64,000 nt of DNA. Source: Enterovibrio baiacu. GTDB lineage: Bacteria; Pseudomonadota; Gammaproteobacteria; Enterobacterales; Vibrionaceae. The translations under genes were made by a program, and so were the position numbers. Numbering within the stretch: position 1 is the first letter of the stretch; the number at the start of each line of letters is the position of its first letter. The stretch covers positions 7,682 to 71,681 of the forward strand of contig NZ_SCHN01000027.1 of NCBI RefSeq assembly GCF_004120195.1, in the 5' to 3' direction. The notes under the pieces are model-generated. The model had not been told where the DNA came from and made no database searches. It saw nothing but the letters and a program-made list of their open reading frames with translations. Below are positions 39,657 to 48,802 of the stretch, piece by piece.

Positions 39657-40832
39657 TTGTCTTTTCTCCGACCTTCGCCGTATCGCTGGCTTTCTTTTTA
39701 CTACAGCGCATTCTTCTTCTCTTTTGGCGTGTATTTGCCTTTCTGGTCGCTGTGGTTGGCATGGTTAGGGTTGTCGGCAGATGACATTGGCATTGTGATT
39801 GGGGCGGGGGTCATGGCCCGCTTTGTGGTGAATCTGACGGTCACGCCGCGTTTTCATTTGCCTAGACATTTGCTTCCCGCCATTCGTTGGTTGTCATTCC
39901 TTGGCGCGGTTGTGGGTTTTATTCACCTTGCAGCGTCCCCCAACTTGTTTGTGCTGTCTGCACTGTCAGTGTTTATCAACTGTGTCATTGGCCCATCCAT
40001 TCCTGTGAGTGACGCCATTGCAAACCACTATCACCGCCGGAAGTTACTGGACTATGGCCGTGCTCGCGTTTGGGGCTCAATCGCATTTATCGTGGGGTCG
40101 ACCGTGACGGGATGGTTAGTGGAGGAATTTGGTGCGGGTATCATTGTGCCTGTTGCTGCAACGGCGATGTTGATTGGCTGGGGATTGAGTTTGATGAGTC
40201 CATCGCCTTTGCCAAGAGGGGACGACGCCGATGCATCCCACCGCCCACCGCTATTGAGCGTACTAAAAGCGCCAAACGTCATCACTTTCATGGTGATCGT
40301 GTCTTTGCTGCAAAGTAGCCATGCGGCCTATTACGCGTTTAGCTCCATCCATTGGACGCAATCAGGCTTGGCCGATTCAACCGTAGGGTATTTGTGGAGC
40401 TTAGGGGTTGGTGTTGAAGTGTTGATGTTTGCGGTTGGCTCTCGCTTTTTTAGCGACGGGTCAGTGCAAACGTTATTTCGACTCTCGGCGCTTTCCGTCA
40501 TCATTCGTTGGACACTGACAGCGTGGTCGACAGACATTAACGTGCTCATTTTGGCGCAATCGCTCCATGGGTTTACATTTGGTCTTACCCATATTGCGGC
40601 GATGCGTTACATACAGCAGCAACCTGCAGAACGTATTATGGCATTACAGGCGTTATACAATGCGCTAGCGCTTGGCGCTGTGATGGCTCTGGTGACAATG
40701 TTAAGCGGCGAGCTGTATACATCCTTCTCTGGCAGCAGCTTTTTCGTGATGGCCGCTTTTGGTTTGCCTGTGCTGTTTTTATCACTTCCTTCATCTCAAC
40801 AAGAGACCCCGCCAGAAGAAGCGACAGGCTGA
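39657..40832 (+). CDS. MFS transporter, HcaT-like (3-phenylpropionate family)
   Basis: Major facilitator transporter with about 12 membrane helices, 391 residues, similar in layout to E. coli HcaT and the LacY/nucleoside branch: RWLSFYYSAFFFSFGVYLPF at the start, LLDYGRARVWGSIAFI in the middle and FGLTHIAAMRYIQQQPAERI in the second half. The substrate is not certain; 3-phenylpropionate is only the named family member. The start is TTG at 39657 with AAGGA 12 bases upstream; the first internal ATG would remove several helices. It is divergent from the DUF294 operon. Confidence 0.88.
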   Translation: MSFLRPSPYRWLSFYYSAFFFSFGVYLPFWSLWLAWLGLSADDIGIVIGAGVMARFVVNLTVTPRFHLPRHLLPAIRWLSFLGAVVGFIHLAASPNLFVLSALSVFINCVIGPSIPVSDAIANHYHRRKLLDYGRARVWGSIAFIVGSTVTGWLVEEFGAGIIVPVAATAMLIGWGLSLMSPSPLPRGDDADASHRPPLLSVLKAPNVITFMVIVSLLQSSHAAYYAFSSIHWTQSGLADSTVGYLWSLGVGVEVLMFAVGSRFFSDGSVQTLFRLSALSVIIRWTLTAWSTDINVLILAQSLHGFTFGLTHIAAMRYIQQQPAERIMALQALYNALALGAVMALVTMLSGELYTSFSGSSFFVMAAFGLPVLFLSLPSSQQETPPEEATG

Positions 40833-41029
40833 TTTTTCCATGCTCGGCGCTGAACTATTGAGGGTGGACATGTTCACTAAAAGGCAGTAGTAAGTGCACT
40901 TAGATGAATAAAGATGGCTTGTCGCACTACTTAGGAGAGCTGGCTCACGGGGATAAAGCGGCACGTTGTTGTCGCGATGTCGGCGTGGTAAACAACATCT
41001 TGAAATAACGACATCTCATGGAAGGGATT

Positions 41030-44000
41030 ATGTCAGCTGGATGGATTGTGGTGCCCGTGGCGCTGGCTTACCTCGGGGTTTTATTCTTAATCGCATGGTA
41101 CGGCGATAATCGCCCGCGCTGGCTTCGCGGTTGGCGACCATGGATTTATAGCCTTTCTATTGCGGTCTATTGTACCTCGTGGACCTTTTTTGGCACGGTG
41201 GGGCAGGCATCCAGTCAGCCTTGGTCATTCCTTCCTATCTATCTTGCCCCCATCTTGGTGTTCACCATTGGTTGGCGCTTTCTCGCGCGGATCATATTGA
41301 TTGCTAAACGCGAACACATTACCTCTATTGCTGACTTTATCGCGGCACGATACGGGAAATCACAAGGCTTAGCGGTGCTTGTCACAGTGATCGCCGTTGT
41401 GGGTATTTTGCCGTATATCGCGCTTCAACTGCGTGGTATCACCATGGGGCTGGATGTTATTGCCCCGAATATCGGGAAAGATGCAGGGCTAGACCAAGGG
41501 CAGATCACGTGGCTCGTGTGCGTGTCCTTGGCCATGTTTACCGTACTGTTCGGTACAAGACACATTGACTCTACCGAGCATCACCGCGGCATGATGATGG
41601 CGGTGGCGTTTGAATCTATCGTCAAGCTGGTGGCGTTTTTGGTGGTGGGGTTGTTTGCCGTCAGTATGCTGCTTGAAACAGACATTGCGTTACCGTCACT
41701 GGCAGAAACGGGCGTTGTGGGGCCACCCAATTGGGGGGCATTGCTGGTGCATACTCTGCTCACCATGGCGGCCATTATCTGTCTTCCTCGGCAGTTTCAC
41801 ACCATGGTGGTGGAGAATTCACGCGCCCAAGATTTGCATACGGCGCGCTGGGTTTTCCCTTTGTATCTGCTGCTGATGGGCATCTTTGTTCTGCCGTTGG
41901 CCTATGCGGGACAGGTTTTCTTGCCGCAATTCTCGGCAGATACCCACGTGATTCAACTCCCTTTATCGACGGGCAATGACGGCATTGCATTGCTGGCCTT
42001 TTTAGGTGGGGCATCCGCCGCGAGCGGCATGGTCATCGTCTCGACGATTGCACTGGCGATCATGGTATCGAATGACCTTGTTCTGCCGCAGTTACTGCGA
42101 AGAATGCGTATTTCGAACCGTAACTTCACTCAGTTTTCCGGCCTATTGCTCAATGTTCGTCGCGCCCTGATTTTCCTATTGCTGATTGCCGCCTGGGGCT
42201 TCTATCAGCTCATTCTTGAAGTGCCTTCACTCTCTGCCATTGGCTTTTTATCGTTCGCAGCGATTGCGCAATTTGCCCCGCCTTTGGTGGCAGGCATCTA
42301 TTGGCGTCAGGCCAATAAGAAGGGCGTGTATGCAGGCTTAGTGTCAGGGTTCATCGTCTGGTTGATGACCCTCATGACTCAAACCGGCATGCTGGCAGGC
42401 ACGGCAGATACCAATCTCGTGCTCTGGCTTTTAGCGCCGCCAGCGCTGCCCTTTTTCCGTGAATTAAGCGCGGTGGATTGGGGGATGGTGCTGAGTTTGA
42501 TGGTCAATACCGCCTGCTTTGTGGGCGTATCGATGGCAACGCGTCCGTCACTCAGTGAGCGCTTACAAGCGGCGAGTTTTGTGGGAACCCCTTTGCCGGA
42601 AGGCGATGACAGCAGCCTGTACCAAAGCCGTGTCACCGTGGCGGAACTGGAAATGCTCGCAGCACGATTTGTTGGCCGCACGCGGATGCGACAAACCTTT
42701 CGCACTTTCGGCGAACAACGTGGTGAAACCTTGCTGCCACAGCAGCAAGCCAGTGCGGCCTTGATCCGTCACACTGAGCGTGTGCTTGCGGGTGTGTTTG
42801 GGGCATCGTCAGCGAAGTTGGTACTGACCTCCGCGCTGCAAGGCCGCAACATGCAATTGGAAGAAATCGCGACCATCGTTGATGAAGCCTCGGAGCTTTT
42901 CGATTTTAGCCGGGGCTTGTTGCAAGGTGCGATCGAACACATCAGCCAAGGCATTTCGGTGGTGGACAAACAACTGCGGCTGGTGGCGTGGAACCAGCGT
43001 TATGTTGAGCTTTTCAAATTCCCACCGGATCTGATTCAAGTCGGCAGGCCCATCGCAGATGTGGTGCGTTATAACGCTGAGCGTGGGCTTTGTGGCCCTG
43101 GTGAGATAGAAGCGCACGTGGCGAAGCGCGTGTCGTATTTACGCCAAGGCTCACCCCATACGTCATCTCGTGTTCACCCGGATGGACGGGTTATTGAGGT
43201 GCAGGGGAACCCGATGCCGGGCGGCGGGTTCGTCATGAGTTTTACTGACATCACGGCGTTCCGTGATGCAGAAGAAGCGTTGAAGCAATCCAACGAAACG
43301 CTGGAAGCGCGTGTTATTGCACGTACTCAGGAGTTGGAATCGCTAAACCGTCGCCTGATCAGTGCAACCAACAAAGCAGAACATGCCTCGCAATCGAAAA
43401 GCCGTTTGTTAGCCGCTGTAAGTCACGACTTAATGCAACCGCTGAACGCCGCGCGCTTGTTTGCCTCTTCGCTCAATGAAATGGCACAAGACCAAGATGT
43501 GCAGAACATGTCGGGACACATTGAAAGTGCCCTTGGCGCGGCGGAAGATTTGATCGGGGATTTGTTGGATATTTCTCGTTTGGAATCGGGAAAAATGAAG
43601 GCCCAAATTACTGACTTTGATTTGGATGAGGTGTTTTCAACTCTCGCGGCGGAATTTGGCATGATTGCTAATGAACAAGGCGTGCAGTTCAAGGTGTTAC
43701 CCACAGGGCTGCGTATTCGCTCCGATCGCCGCCTTCTGCGTCGAGTGCTGCAAAACTTCCTGACGAATGCGTTTAGGTACAACCCCGATGGACGTGTGCT
43801 GTTGGGTGTGCGTCGTCGTGGCGATGAGTGCAGCATTGAAGTGTGGGATAACGGGCCTGGGATCCCTGAAGACAGACAGCAAGATATCTTCGATGAATTT
43901 ACGCGTATTGATCGAAAGGGCGCTGAGTTGGGTTTAGGGCTCGGCCTTGCGATTGCGCGCGGGATCAGCCGGATCTTAAATCAATCTTTGGATCTTCGCT

Positions 44001-44482
44001 CTTGGCCGGGAAAAGGCACGGTTTTTTCCATCACTGCGTCCGTGACAACAGTGATGCCTCAGGTGTGTGACACTGGGGTTGAGGCTGATGCGGCACCGAA
44101 AAATAGTATGCAACTGGCTGGGGTTCGTGTGCTGTGTGTGGATAATGAAAGGGACATCTTGGCAGGCATGGAAAGCCTGTTATCTCGCTGGGGTTGTGAA
44201 GTGAAAGTCGCAGAAGATCTGGATGAGGTCGTCGCGTGTTTCCAGCAAGATTGGTTGCCCGATTTTATCTTGAGTGACTACCATTTAGCGCCGTCCTTGA
44301 CCGGGCTGGATGTATTGCAAGAATGTCGACGTTTGCTGGGGGATGCTTTTTATGGGGCGATCATTACCGCAGACAGAACGCAAGAAACGCAGCAATGTAT
44401 TCGAGAAAAAGGCTTTGGATACATTGCTAAACCCGTGAAGCCGCTGAAGTTACGCGCATTGCTTCAACAAGGAGTGAGCTAG
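41030..44482 (+). CDS. crbS: SSF-domain hybrid sensor histidine kinase CrbS
   Basis: Membrane sensor of the acetate switch, 1150 residues. The first 490 or so are a sodium:solute-symporter-like part with about 13 helices (RPRWLRGWRPWIYSLSIAVY, DSTEHHRGMMMAVAFE). Then come a linker with a PAS-like domain (about 625-755, ISQGISVVDKQLRLVAWNQR), a coiled coil, a HisKA domain with phosphorylatable H799 in AAVSHDLMQPLNAARLF, an ATPase domain (LQNFLTNAFRYNPDG, DNGPGIPEDR, GLGLGLAIARG) and a C-terminal receiver with D1083 in LSDYHLAP. ATG 41030 has GGAAGG four bases away; an ATG four codons earlier is possible. The partner regulator CrbR is encoded 3.5 kb away. Confidence 0.95.
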   Translation: MSAGWIVVPVALAYLGVLFLIAWYGDNRPRWLRGWRPWIYSLSIAVYCTSWTFFGTVGQASSQPWSFLPIYLAPILVFTIGWRFLARIILIAKREHITSIADFIAARYGKSQGLAVLVTVIAVVGILPYIALQLRGITMGLDVIAPNIGKDAGLDQGQITWLVCVSLAMFTVLFGTRHIDSTEHHRGMMMAVAFESIVKLVAFLVVGLFAVSMLLETDIALPSLAETGVVGPPNWGALLVHTLLTMAAIICLPRQFHTMVVENSRAQDLHTARWVFPLYLLLMGIFVLPLAYAGQVFLPQFSADTHVIQLPLSTGNDGIALLAFLGGASAASGMVIVSTIALAIMVSNDLVLPQLLRRMRISNRNFTQFSGLLLNVRRALIFLLLIAAWGFYQLILEVPSLSAIGFLSFAAIAQFAPPLVAGIYWRQANKKGVYAGLVSGFIVWLMTLMTQTGMLAGTADTNLVLWLLAPPALPFFRELSAVDWGMVLSLMVNTACFVGVSMATRPSLSERLQAASFVGTPLPEGDDSSLYQSRVTVAELEMLAARFVGRTRMRQTFRTFGEQRGETLLPQQQASAALIRHTERVLAGVFGASSAKLVLTSALQGRNMQLEEIATIVDEASELFDFSRGLLQGAIEHISQGISVVDKQLRLVAWNQRYVELFKFPPDLIQVGRPIADVVRYNAERGLCGPGEIEAHVAKRVSYLRQGSPHTSSRVHPDGRVIEVQGNPMPGGGFVMSFTDITAFRDAEEALKQSNETLEARVIARTQELESLNRRLISATNKAEHASQSKSRLLAAVSHDLMQPLNAARLFASSLNEMAQDQDVQNMSGHIESALGAAEDLIGDLLDISRLESGKMKAQITDFDLDEVFSTLAAEFGMIANEQGVQFKVLPTGLRIRSDRRLLRRVLQNFLTNAFRYNPDGRVLLGVRRRGDECSIEVWDNGPGIPEDRQQDIFDEFTRIDRKGAELGLGLGLAIARGISRILNQSLDLRSWPGKGTVFSITASVTTVMPQVCDTGVEADAAPKNSMQLAGVRVLCVDNERDILAGMESLLSRWGCEVKVAEDLDEVVACFQQDWLPDFILSDYHLAPSLTGLDVLQECRRLLGDAFYGAIITADRTQETQQCIREKGFGYIAKPVKPLKLRALLQQGVS

Positions 44483-44483
44483 A

Positions 44484-44696
44484 ATGGAAGTGTTTTCGAT
44501 CCCTCGATTAGATACCGAAGTCGGCCTGATCCGCGCCGAAGGTCAATGGGATCCGGTGACTGCAGACATTCAACTGACAGAGTTAGCCCTTATGGGGACC
44601 GACGGCTGGATGGATGTGACATTTTGGATGACCGAGCAAGAGCATGAATCACGCATTGCAGCGGTGATTGCAGCTGCCAAGTTGTACTTGGTGTGA
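44484..44696 (+). CDS. Unknown 70-residue protein encoded behind crbS
   Basis: I do not recognise this protein. It starts one base after the crbS stop, and a strong ribosome site AAGGAG lies in the last codons of crbS, nine bases before the ATG, so translation is likely and coupled to crbS. The 70 residues are acidic, without signal peptide, membrane segment or cysteine. The sequence runs IPRLDTEVGLIRAEGQWDPV to the middle, then DGWMDVTFWMTEQEHESR and an alanine-rich helix at the end (IAAVIAAAKLYLV). It could modulate CrbS, but only position suggests this. Confidence 0.75.
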   Translation: MEVFSIPRLDTEVGLIRAEGQWDPVTADIQLTELALMGTDGWMDVTFWMTEQEHESRIAAVIAAAKLYLV

Positions 44697-44747
44697 CCGA
44701 TGCTGCTGACGATGTATTTCTGCGCCTAGCGAGGTCGTCAAACGCAG

Positions 44748-44773
44748 AAAAAAATGCGCGCTAAAAAGCGCGC
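44748..44773 (-). terminator. Minus-strand terminator after the membrane-anchored protein gene
   Basis: On the minus strand GCGCGCT, loop TTTT, AGCGCGC, followed by a run of T (ATTTTTTTC). It lies about 90 bases beyond the stop of the gene that ends at 44864. Confidence 0.8.
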
Positions 44774-44853
44774 CGATAAGGATAATCCCTTTCCTCAATG
44801 CTGCTTATCGCCAATTTTAAGCGTGAACAGCAGGTCAGGGTGAGAAAGTCAGA

Positions 44854-44877
44854 GCCAGTATGTTTACTGGCTTTTTT
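44854..44877 (+). terminator. Plus-strand terminator of the crbS operon
   Basis: GCCAGTA, loop TGTT, TACTGGC, then six T. It lies 158 bases after the 70-residue gene and overlaps the 3' end of the convergent gene (stop at 44864). Confidence 0.75.
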
Positions 44878-45388
44878 CATCGTCTGAAAAGTAAGTTTTG
44901 TATTCCACGAACGTTGTAGGCGTTTCGCCGTAATAGAACGTCCCTTCTGATTTCACCACCAATTGAATGGCACTTTCTTCGCTGGTCGGCGCAGGCAAGT
45001 CAACCATCCACTCCGTGCCGTTGGTGCTGTTGCTTTCCATGTCGACAGGGGATGGAAGAGGCTGTTGTTCCTTATTCTGCATGATGCTGATCTTCGCACC
45101 ATCAAGAACAAAATCTGATGTAAGTTTGATAACGACTTCACTGTCCGTGAGGCGTTCTGAGCGTAATTGAATCTTAAAATCGCCATTGGCGAGTGTGCAA
45201 AGGCCGCTGGTGTATCGACAATTCGAGCGTGCGGCGAGCTTGTAGGCTTCGCCTTCTTTCGCGACAAGTGCTTTTTCACTGACGGCTAAATCAACCCCAA
45301 AATACGCAATGATGGCTAAGATGGGGGCGACAATCATCGCAAGTACAATGTGTTTGTTTTTAAACATAATAATGAGACTTTTCCACAT
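44864..45388 (-). CDS. Unknown membrane-anchored protein
   Basis: Function unknown. The 174-residue product has one N-terminal membrane segment at about residues 15-35 (IVLAMIVAPILAIIAYFGV), so most of it should face the periplasm. Two cysteines lie close together (SNCRYTSGLC) and could form a disulfide. The rest is hydrophilic, beta-rich in appearance (DFKIQLRSERLTDSEVVIKL). Similar short proteins with an MWKS-type N terminus are common in Vibrio as far as I recall. ATG 45388 has AAGGATGA before it; an ATG seven codons later has no ribosome site. It stands between crbS and actP. Confidence 0.8.
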   Translation of the reverse strand: MWKSLIIMFKNKHIVLAMIVAPILAIIAYFGVDLAVSEKALVAKEGEAYKLAARSNCRYTSGLCTLANGDFKIQLRSERLTDSEVVIKLTSDFVLDGAKISIMQNKEQQPLPSPVDMESNSTNGTEWMVDLPAPTSEESAIQLVVKSEGTFYYGETPTTFVEYKTYFSDDEKSQ

Positions 45389-45428
45389 TCATCCTTGAGT
45401 AAGGCTCAACATACCGTACCCGAGTGAT

Positions 45429-45456
45429 AAAAAAAGCCCCAAGGCGGGGCTTTTTA
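45429..45456 (-). terminator. Terminator of the DUF4212-actP operon
   Basis: On the minus strand AAAAAGCCCC, loop GCCTT, GGGGCTTTTTTT. It lies 140 bases after the actP stop; the plus-strand side also ends in T. Confidence 0.88.
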
Positions 45457-45594
45457 ATCGTTACGTGATGCTCCTATCTCTCTTTTGTCTCTTGCTGCGT
45501 CATCGCCCTGTAGCAAGAGAGGTTGGAGAGTCTGTTCAATGGGTTCTCTGTGGTGTTAATCCAAAGAGAACCACCATGAACATTGTCTTCGTGC

Positions 45595-47322
45595 TTAGTG
45601 AGACTGCGCGTCACCAGCACCTGTTGGTACACGAACACTTTCTACCAACTCTTTCACTTCTTCTGGCGTTTCTGCGGTTACGCGAGACACCAAGATAGCG
45701 ACAGCGAAGTTGAAGATTGCGCCGATAGCACCAAATGCGTTTGGTTCGATACCGAAGAACCAGTTGCTGCCCCAGTCTTTTAAGTATGTCCAATCAGCAA
45801 CAAACAAGATGCCTTTGTGTTGGAATACATAGAACAGCGTGACACTGATACCGGCGATCATGCCCGCAATCGCGCCTTCTTTGTTGATGCTCTTCGAGAA
45901 GATCCCCATCATCAAGGCAGGGAAGATAGAAGACCCTGCGAGGCCGAAGGCGAGTGCGACCGTACCGGCGGCAAAGCCAGGCGGATTGAGCCCGAGGTAA
46001 CCGGCCACCAAGATGGCGAATATCATGGCTATTCGACTTGCCCGTAGTTCTGCTTTTTCGGATATCGATGGGTTGATAACCCCTTTTATCAAGTCATGCG
46101 ATACCGCTGACGAGATGGCGAGCAGAAGGCCTGCTGCGGTAGACAGTGCTGCTGCCAGACCACCTGCTGCAACCAGTGCAATCACCCAGTTTGGAAGTTT
46201 CGAGATTTCAGGGTTCGCAAGCACCATGATGTCACGGTCAACTTTCAGCTCATTTGTTTCTGCGCTTGAGGTGTACTGGATTTTGCCGTCGTTGTTTTTA
46301 TCATCAAAACCAAGAAGGCCCGTTTTCTCCCAGTTTTTAAACCAATCAGGACGCTCGTCATAGGCAAGGTGCTGACCTGGTGCAGGGTTAACGGTGTCCA
46401 TCAGGTTGATACGCGCCATTGCTGCAACCGCGGGAGCCGTGGTGTACAAAATCGCGATGAAGAACAGTGCCCAACCTGCAGAAGTACGCGCATCACGCAC
46501 TTTCGGTACGGTGAAGAAGCGGATGATAACGTGTGGTAGACCCGCCGTACCAATCATCAGGGACATGGTGTAAACAAACATGTTTAACGTGTCGCCCCGA
46601 GAGGTGGTGGTGTATTCCGTAAACCCGAGTTCGGTCACCACCTGATCAAGCCGGTCGAGCAGATACTGATCCGTCCCTACCATTGTGCTGCCCAAACCAA
46701 TCTGTGGCAGTGGGTTGCCTGTAAGTTGCAGAGAGATAAATACAGCAGGAATGGTGTATGCCAAAATCAGAACACAGTACTGTGCGATCTGGGTGTAGGT
46801 GATCCCTTTCATACCACCCATCACGGCGTAGATGAATACGATACACATACCGATACCAAGACCTGTTGCGTAGTCCACTTCAAGGAAGCGACCGAATGCA
46901 ACACCAACGCCTTTCATCTGACCGATAACGTAGGTAATAGAAGCGATGATCAGACAGGCAACCGCAACGATGCGTGCCGTGTTGGAGTAAAAGCGCTCTC
47001 CGATAAACTCGGGCACGGTAAATTTGCCGAATTTACGAAGGTAAGGCGCAAGAAGGAGTGCAAGAAGCACGTAGCCGCCAGTCCAACCCATCAGGAAGAC
47101 CGAGCCGCCGTAGCCCATGAAGGCAATCAAACCTGCCATGGAGATAAATGATGCTGCAGACATCCAGTCTGCTGCTGTCGCCATGCCGTTTGCGATAGGG
47201 TTAACGCCACCGCCTGCAACATAGAATTCTTTTGTCGACCCTGCGCGCGCCCAAATTGCAATCGCGATGTACAGGACAAATGTCGCCCCTACGACGAGGT
47301 AGGTAATTGTTTTCAAATCCAT
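45595..47322 (-). CDS. actP: Cation/acetate symporter, ActP-like (SSF family)
   Basis: Inner-membrane sodium:solute symporter, 575 residues, about 13-14 helices. It has the YVAGGGVNPIANGMATAADW segment after helix 1, typical of ActP, and GGLAAALSTAAGLLLAISSA, the SSF signature near residue 400. An insert at about 330-370 (DDKNNDGKIQYTSSAETNE) looks like a calcium-binding EF-hand-type loop. Family and the neighbouring acs, crbS and crbR point to acetate or a related carboxylate as substrate. It lies 12 bases after a DUF4212 gene and surely forms one operon with it. Confidence 0.9.
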   Translation of the reverse strand: MDLKTITYLVVGATFVLYIAIAIWARAGSTKEFYVAGGGVNPIANGMATAADWMSAASFISMAGLIAFMGYGGSVFLMGWTGGYVLLALLLAPYLRKFGKFTVPEFIGERFYSNTARIVAVACLIIASITYVIGQMKGVGVAFGRFLEVDYATGLGIGMCIVFIYAVMGGMKGITYTQIAQYCVLILAYTIPAVFISLQLTGNPLPQIGLGSTMVGTDQYLLDRLDQVVTELGFTEYTTTSRGDTLNMFVYTMSLMIGTAGLPHVIIRFFTVPKVRDARTSAGWALFFIAILYTTAPAVAAMARINLMDTVNPAPGQHLAYDERPDWFKNWEKTGLLGFDDKNNDGKIQYTSSAETNELKVDRDIMVLANPEISKLPNWVIALVAAGGLAAALSTAAGLLLAISSAVSHDLIKGVINPSISEKAELRASRIAMIFAILVAGYLGLNPPGFAAGTVALAFGLAGSSIFPALMMGIFSKSINKEGAIAGMIAGISVTLFYVFQHKGILFVADWTYLKDWGSNWFFGIEPNAFGAIGAIFNFAVAILVSRVTAETPEEVKELVESVRVPTGAGDAQSH

Positions 47323-47334
47323 TTCTAAAACCCC

Positions 47335-47601
47335 TTACTCGTCGTCTACGCCGAATTCGCGGTCAAGCTTTCGCATTTGACGCGCGTAAACGAAAATAAT
47401 GCCGAGGAAGACGTAAATTGAGCCTTGCTGAGCAAACCAGAACCCGAGTTTGTAACCACCAATCTGAATCGTATTCAAAGCATCGACGAATAAGATTCCA
47501 CAACCGAACGAAACCACGAACCAGATGGAAATAAGTATCACCATCAGTCGTAGATTTTTATTCCAGTAGGCTTGTGACTGTTCCTTGTTTTCGAACGCCA
47601 T
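47335..47601 (-). CDS. DUF4212 small subunit of sodium/solute symporter
   Basis: Small membrane protein of 88 residues with two helices (about 17-40 and 53-76), of the family regularly encoded before SSF acetate symporters and thought to be a small subunit; E. coli has the analogous yjcH before actP. Key stretch: AYWNKNLRLMVILISIWFVV. The ATG at 47601 is chosen because AAGGAG lies six bases before it; two earlier in-frame starts do not have this. It is the first gene of the actP operon. Confidence 0.9.
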   Translation of the reverse strand: MAFENKEQSQAYWNKNLRLMVILISIWFVVSFGCGILFVDALNTIQIGGYKLGFWFAQQGSIYVFLGIIFVYARQMRKLDREFGVDDE

Positions 47602-48023
47602 TGCCATCTCCTTAATTGACACGTTAATGGATTGTTACTTTTCGACAATAGCAGCCTAAAGACACGGGAACACTGCAACTTTAGTCGAGCGAGAAAGCGT
47701 GATAACTGGCTGTCAAAACTGGGTTTGTGTGATTCAGGGCATGCATTTGGTGGGGTTAACAAGATGTTAACTACGCCAAAGGTCTAATAGGCTTTAGGCT
47801 AAGTTGAGCAGGGGGATACCGTACGACTGCAAATTCTCTGTTGCAAAGAATGTAAGTGTTTTTTCCTAAGGGGAGCAGTGCGCAAGGAGGGTGTGGAAGT
47901 CGGGTTTCTTTTTAGATTCAGGGTATTGCTGTGGGGGATGAAAGCGCCATCGGGTAGGAAAGACTGACAGTAACCTGCGCCGATTCATGAAGCGTGCGAA
48001 TATTCGCTTAGGTACGACACAAG
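47602..48023. promoter_or_regulatory. Control region upstream of the DUF4212-actP operon, with paired GTTAAC
   Basis: A 420-base gene-free stretch between the 3' end of crbR and the DUF4212 start. It must hold the promoter of the symporter operon. Two GTTAAC palindromes at 47755-47760 and 47766-47771 are spaced 11 bases start to start, one helical turn, as for side-by-side dimers of a regulator. A short dyad GCGAATATTCGC lies at 47996-48007, after crbR. I see no clear promoter boxes. Binding of CrbR is a guess from context. Confidence 0.4.
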
Positions 48024-48662
48024 TTACGCGTCAGGGTCCGTTTGTTGAAGCAGAATAACGGCTTGAGTGCGGTTTTTCACGCCGAGCTTTCTGAATATCG
48101 CCGTCATGTGCGCTTTGATGGTGGCTTCCGATACATCAAGCTCATACGCAATTTGCTTGTTGAGCAAACCATCAGACAACATGCTGAGCACTTTGTACTG
48201 CTGAGGCGTGAGCGACGCGATTTTATCCATCAAGGACTCTTCTTCACCTGCGTCGCTGAAATCGATACCGCTAGGGAAGCAAGGTTCACCGTCTAGGACC
48301 TTGTTCAGTGAGCCGATCAGTTCACGCATGTCGCTGGATTTAGGGATAAACCCAAATGCGCCATGGCTGTGCACTTGGCGTACGACACTCGCTTCTTCAC
48401 TGGCAGAAATGACAACGATGGGGAGTTCGGGGTATTGGACGCGAAGGTGGATCAATCCAGACATACCATTAGCACCGGGCATTTTTAAATCCAGCAACAG
48501 TAAGTCGATGTCAGGTTCTTTCTCGAGTAATGCGGTGAGGCTGTCGAGCGAGTCTGCTTCCAACAGGTTCGCGCCGCTAATCGCCATATGAACGGATTGA
48601 AATAGCGCATTACGAAACAGTGGATGATCATCTGCGATGATAATTGTGTATTGTGCGTCCAT
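48024..48662 (-). CDS. crbR: LuxR-family response regulator CrbR
   Basis: Response regulator of the acetate switch, 212 residues. The receiver has the acidic pair in IIIADDHPLFRNAL, the phosphorylated D58 in LLLLDLKMPGANGMSG, and the lysine in GFIPKSS. The C-terminal LuxR-type helix-turn-helix is SLTPQQYKVLSMLSDGL, then NKQIAYELDVSEATIKAHM. In Vibrio cholerae CrbR, phosphorylated via CrbS, activates acs. Here it is encoded apart from crbS on the other strand, upstream of the actP operon and with its own promoter. Assignment as CrbR rests on family and context. Confidence 0.88.
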   Translation of the reverse strand: MDAQYTIIIADDHPLFRNALFQSVHMAISGANLLEADSLDSLTALLEKEPDIDLLLLDLKMPGANGMSGLIHLRVQYPELPIVVISASEEASVVRQVHSHGAFGFIPKSSDMRELIGSLNKVLDGEPCFPSGIDFSDAGEEESLMDKIASLTPQQYKVLSMLSDGLLNKQIAYELDVSEATIKAHMTAIFRKLGVKNRTQAVILLQQTDPDA

Positions 48663-48802
48663 AGGAAATATTTAATACCTCGTTAACAACCACGCTAACA
48701 CTCGGGATCGGTTAGATCAATTTCGATGGACGCGAAGTAAGAGCCTGATCCCCCTAGATTTGTGGCAATGTAAGGGAGATCAAGTTTGGTTGCAAACCAG
48801 CG

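Noticed and set aside
43423-43836. Long minus-strand frame inside crbS
   Set aside because: Antisense to the kinase core and without any domain or ribosome site.
46200-46400. Frameshift or gene fusion in actP because of its 575-residue length
   Set aside because: The extra segment is one in-frame hydrophilic loop (DDKNNDGKIQ) and both flanks keep the SSF pattern, as in the longer Vibrio type.
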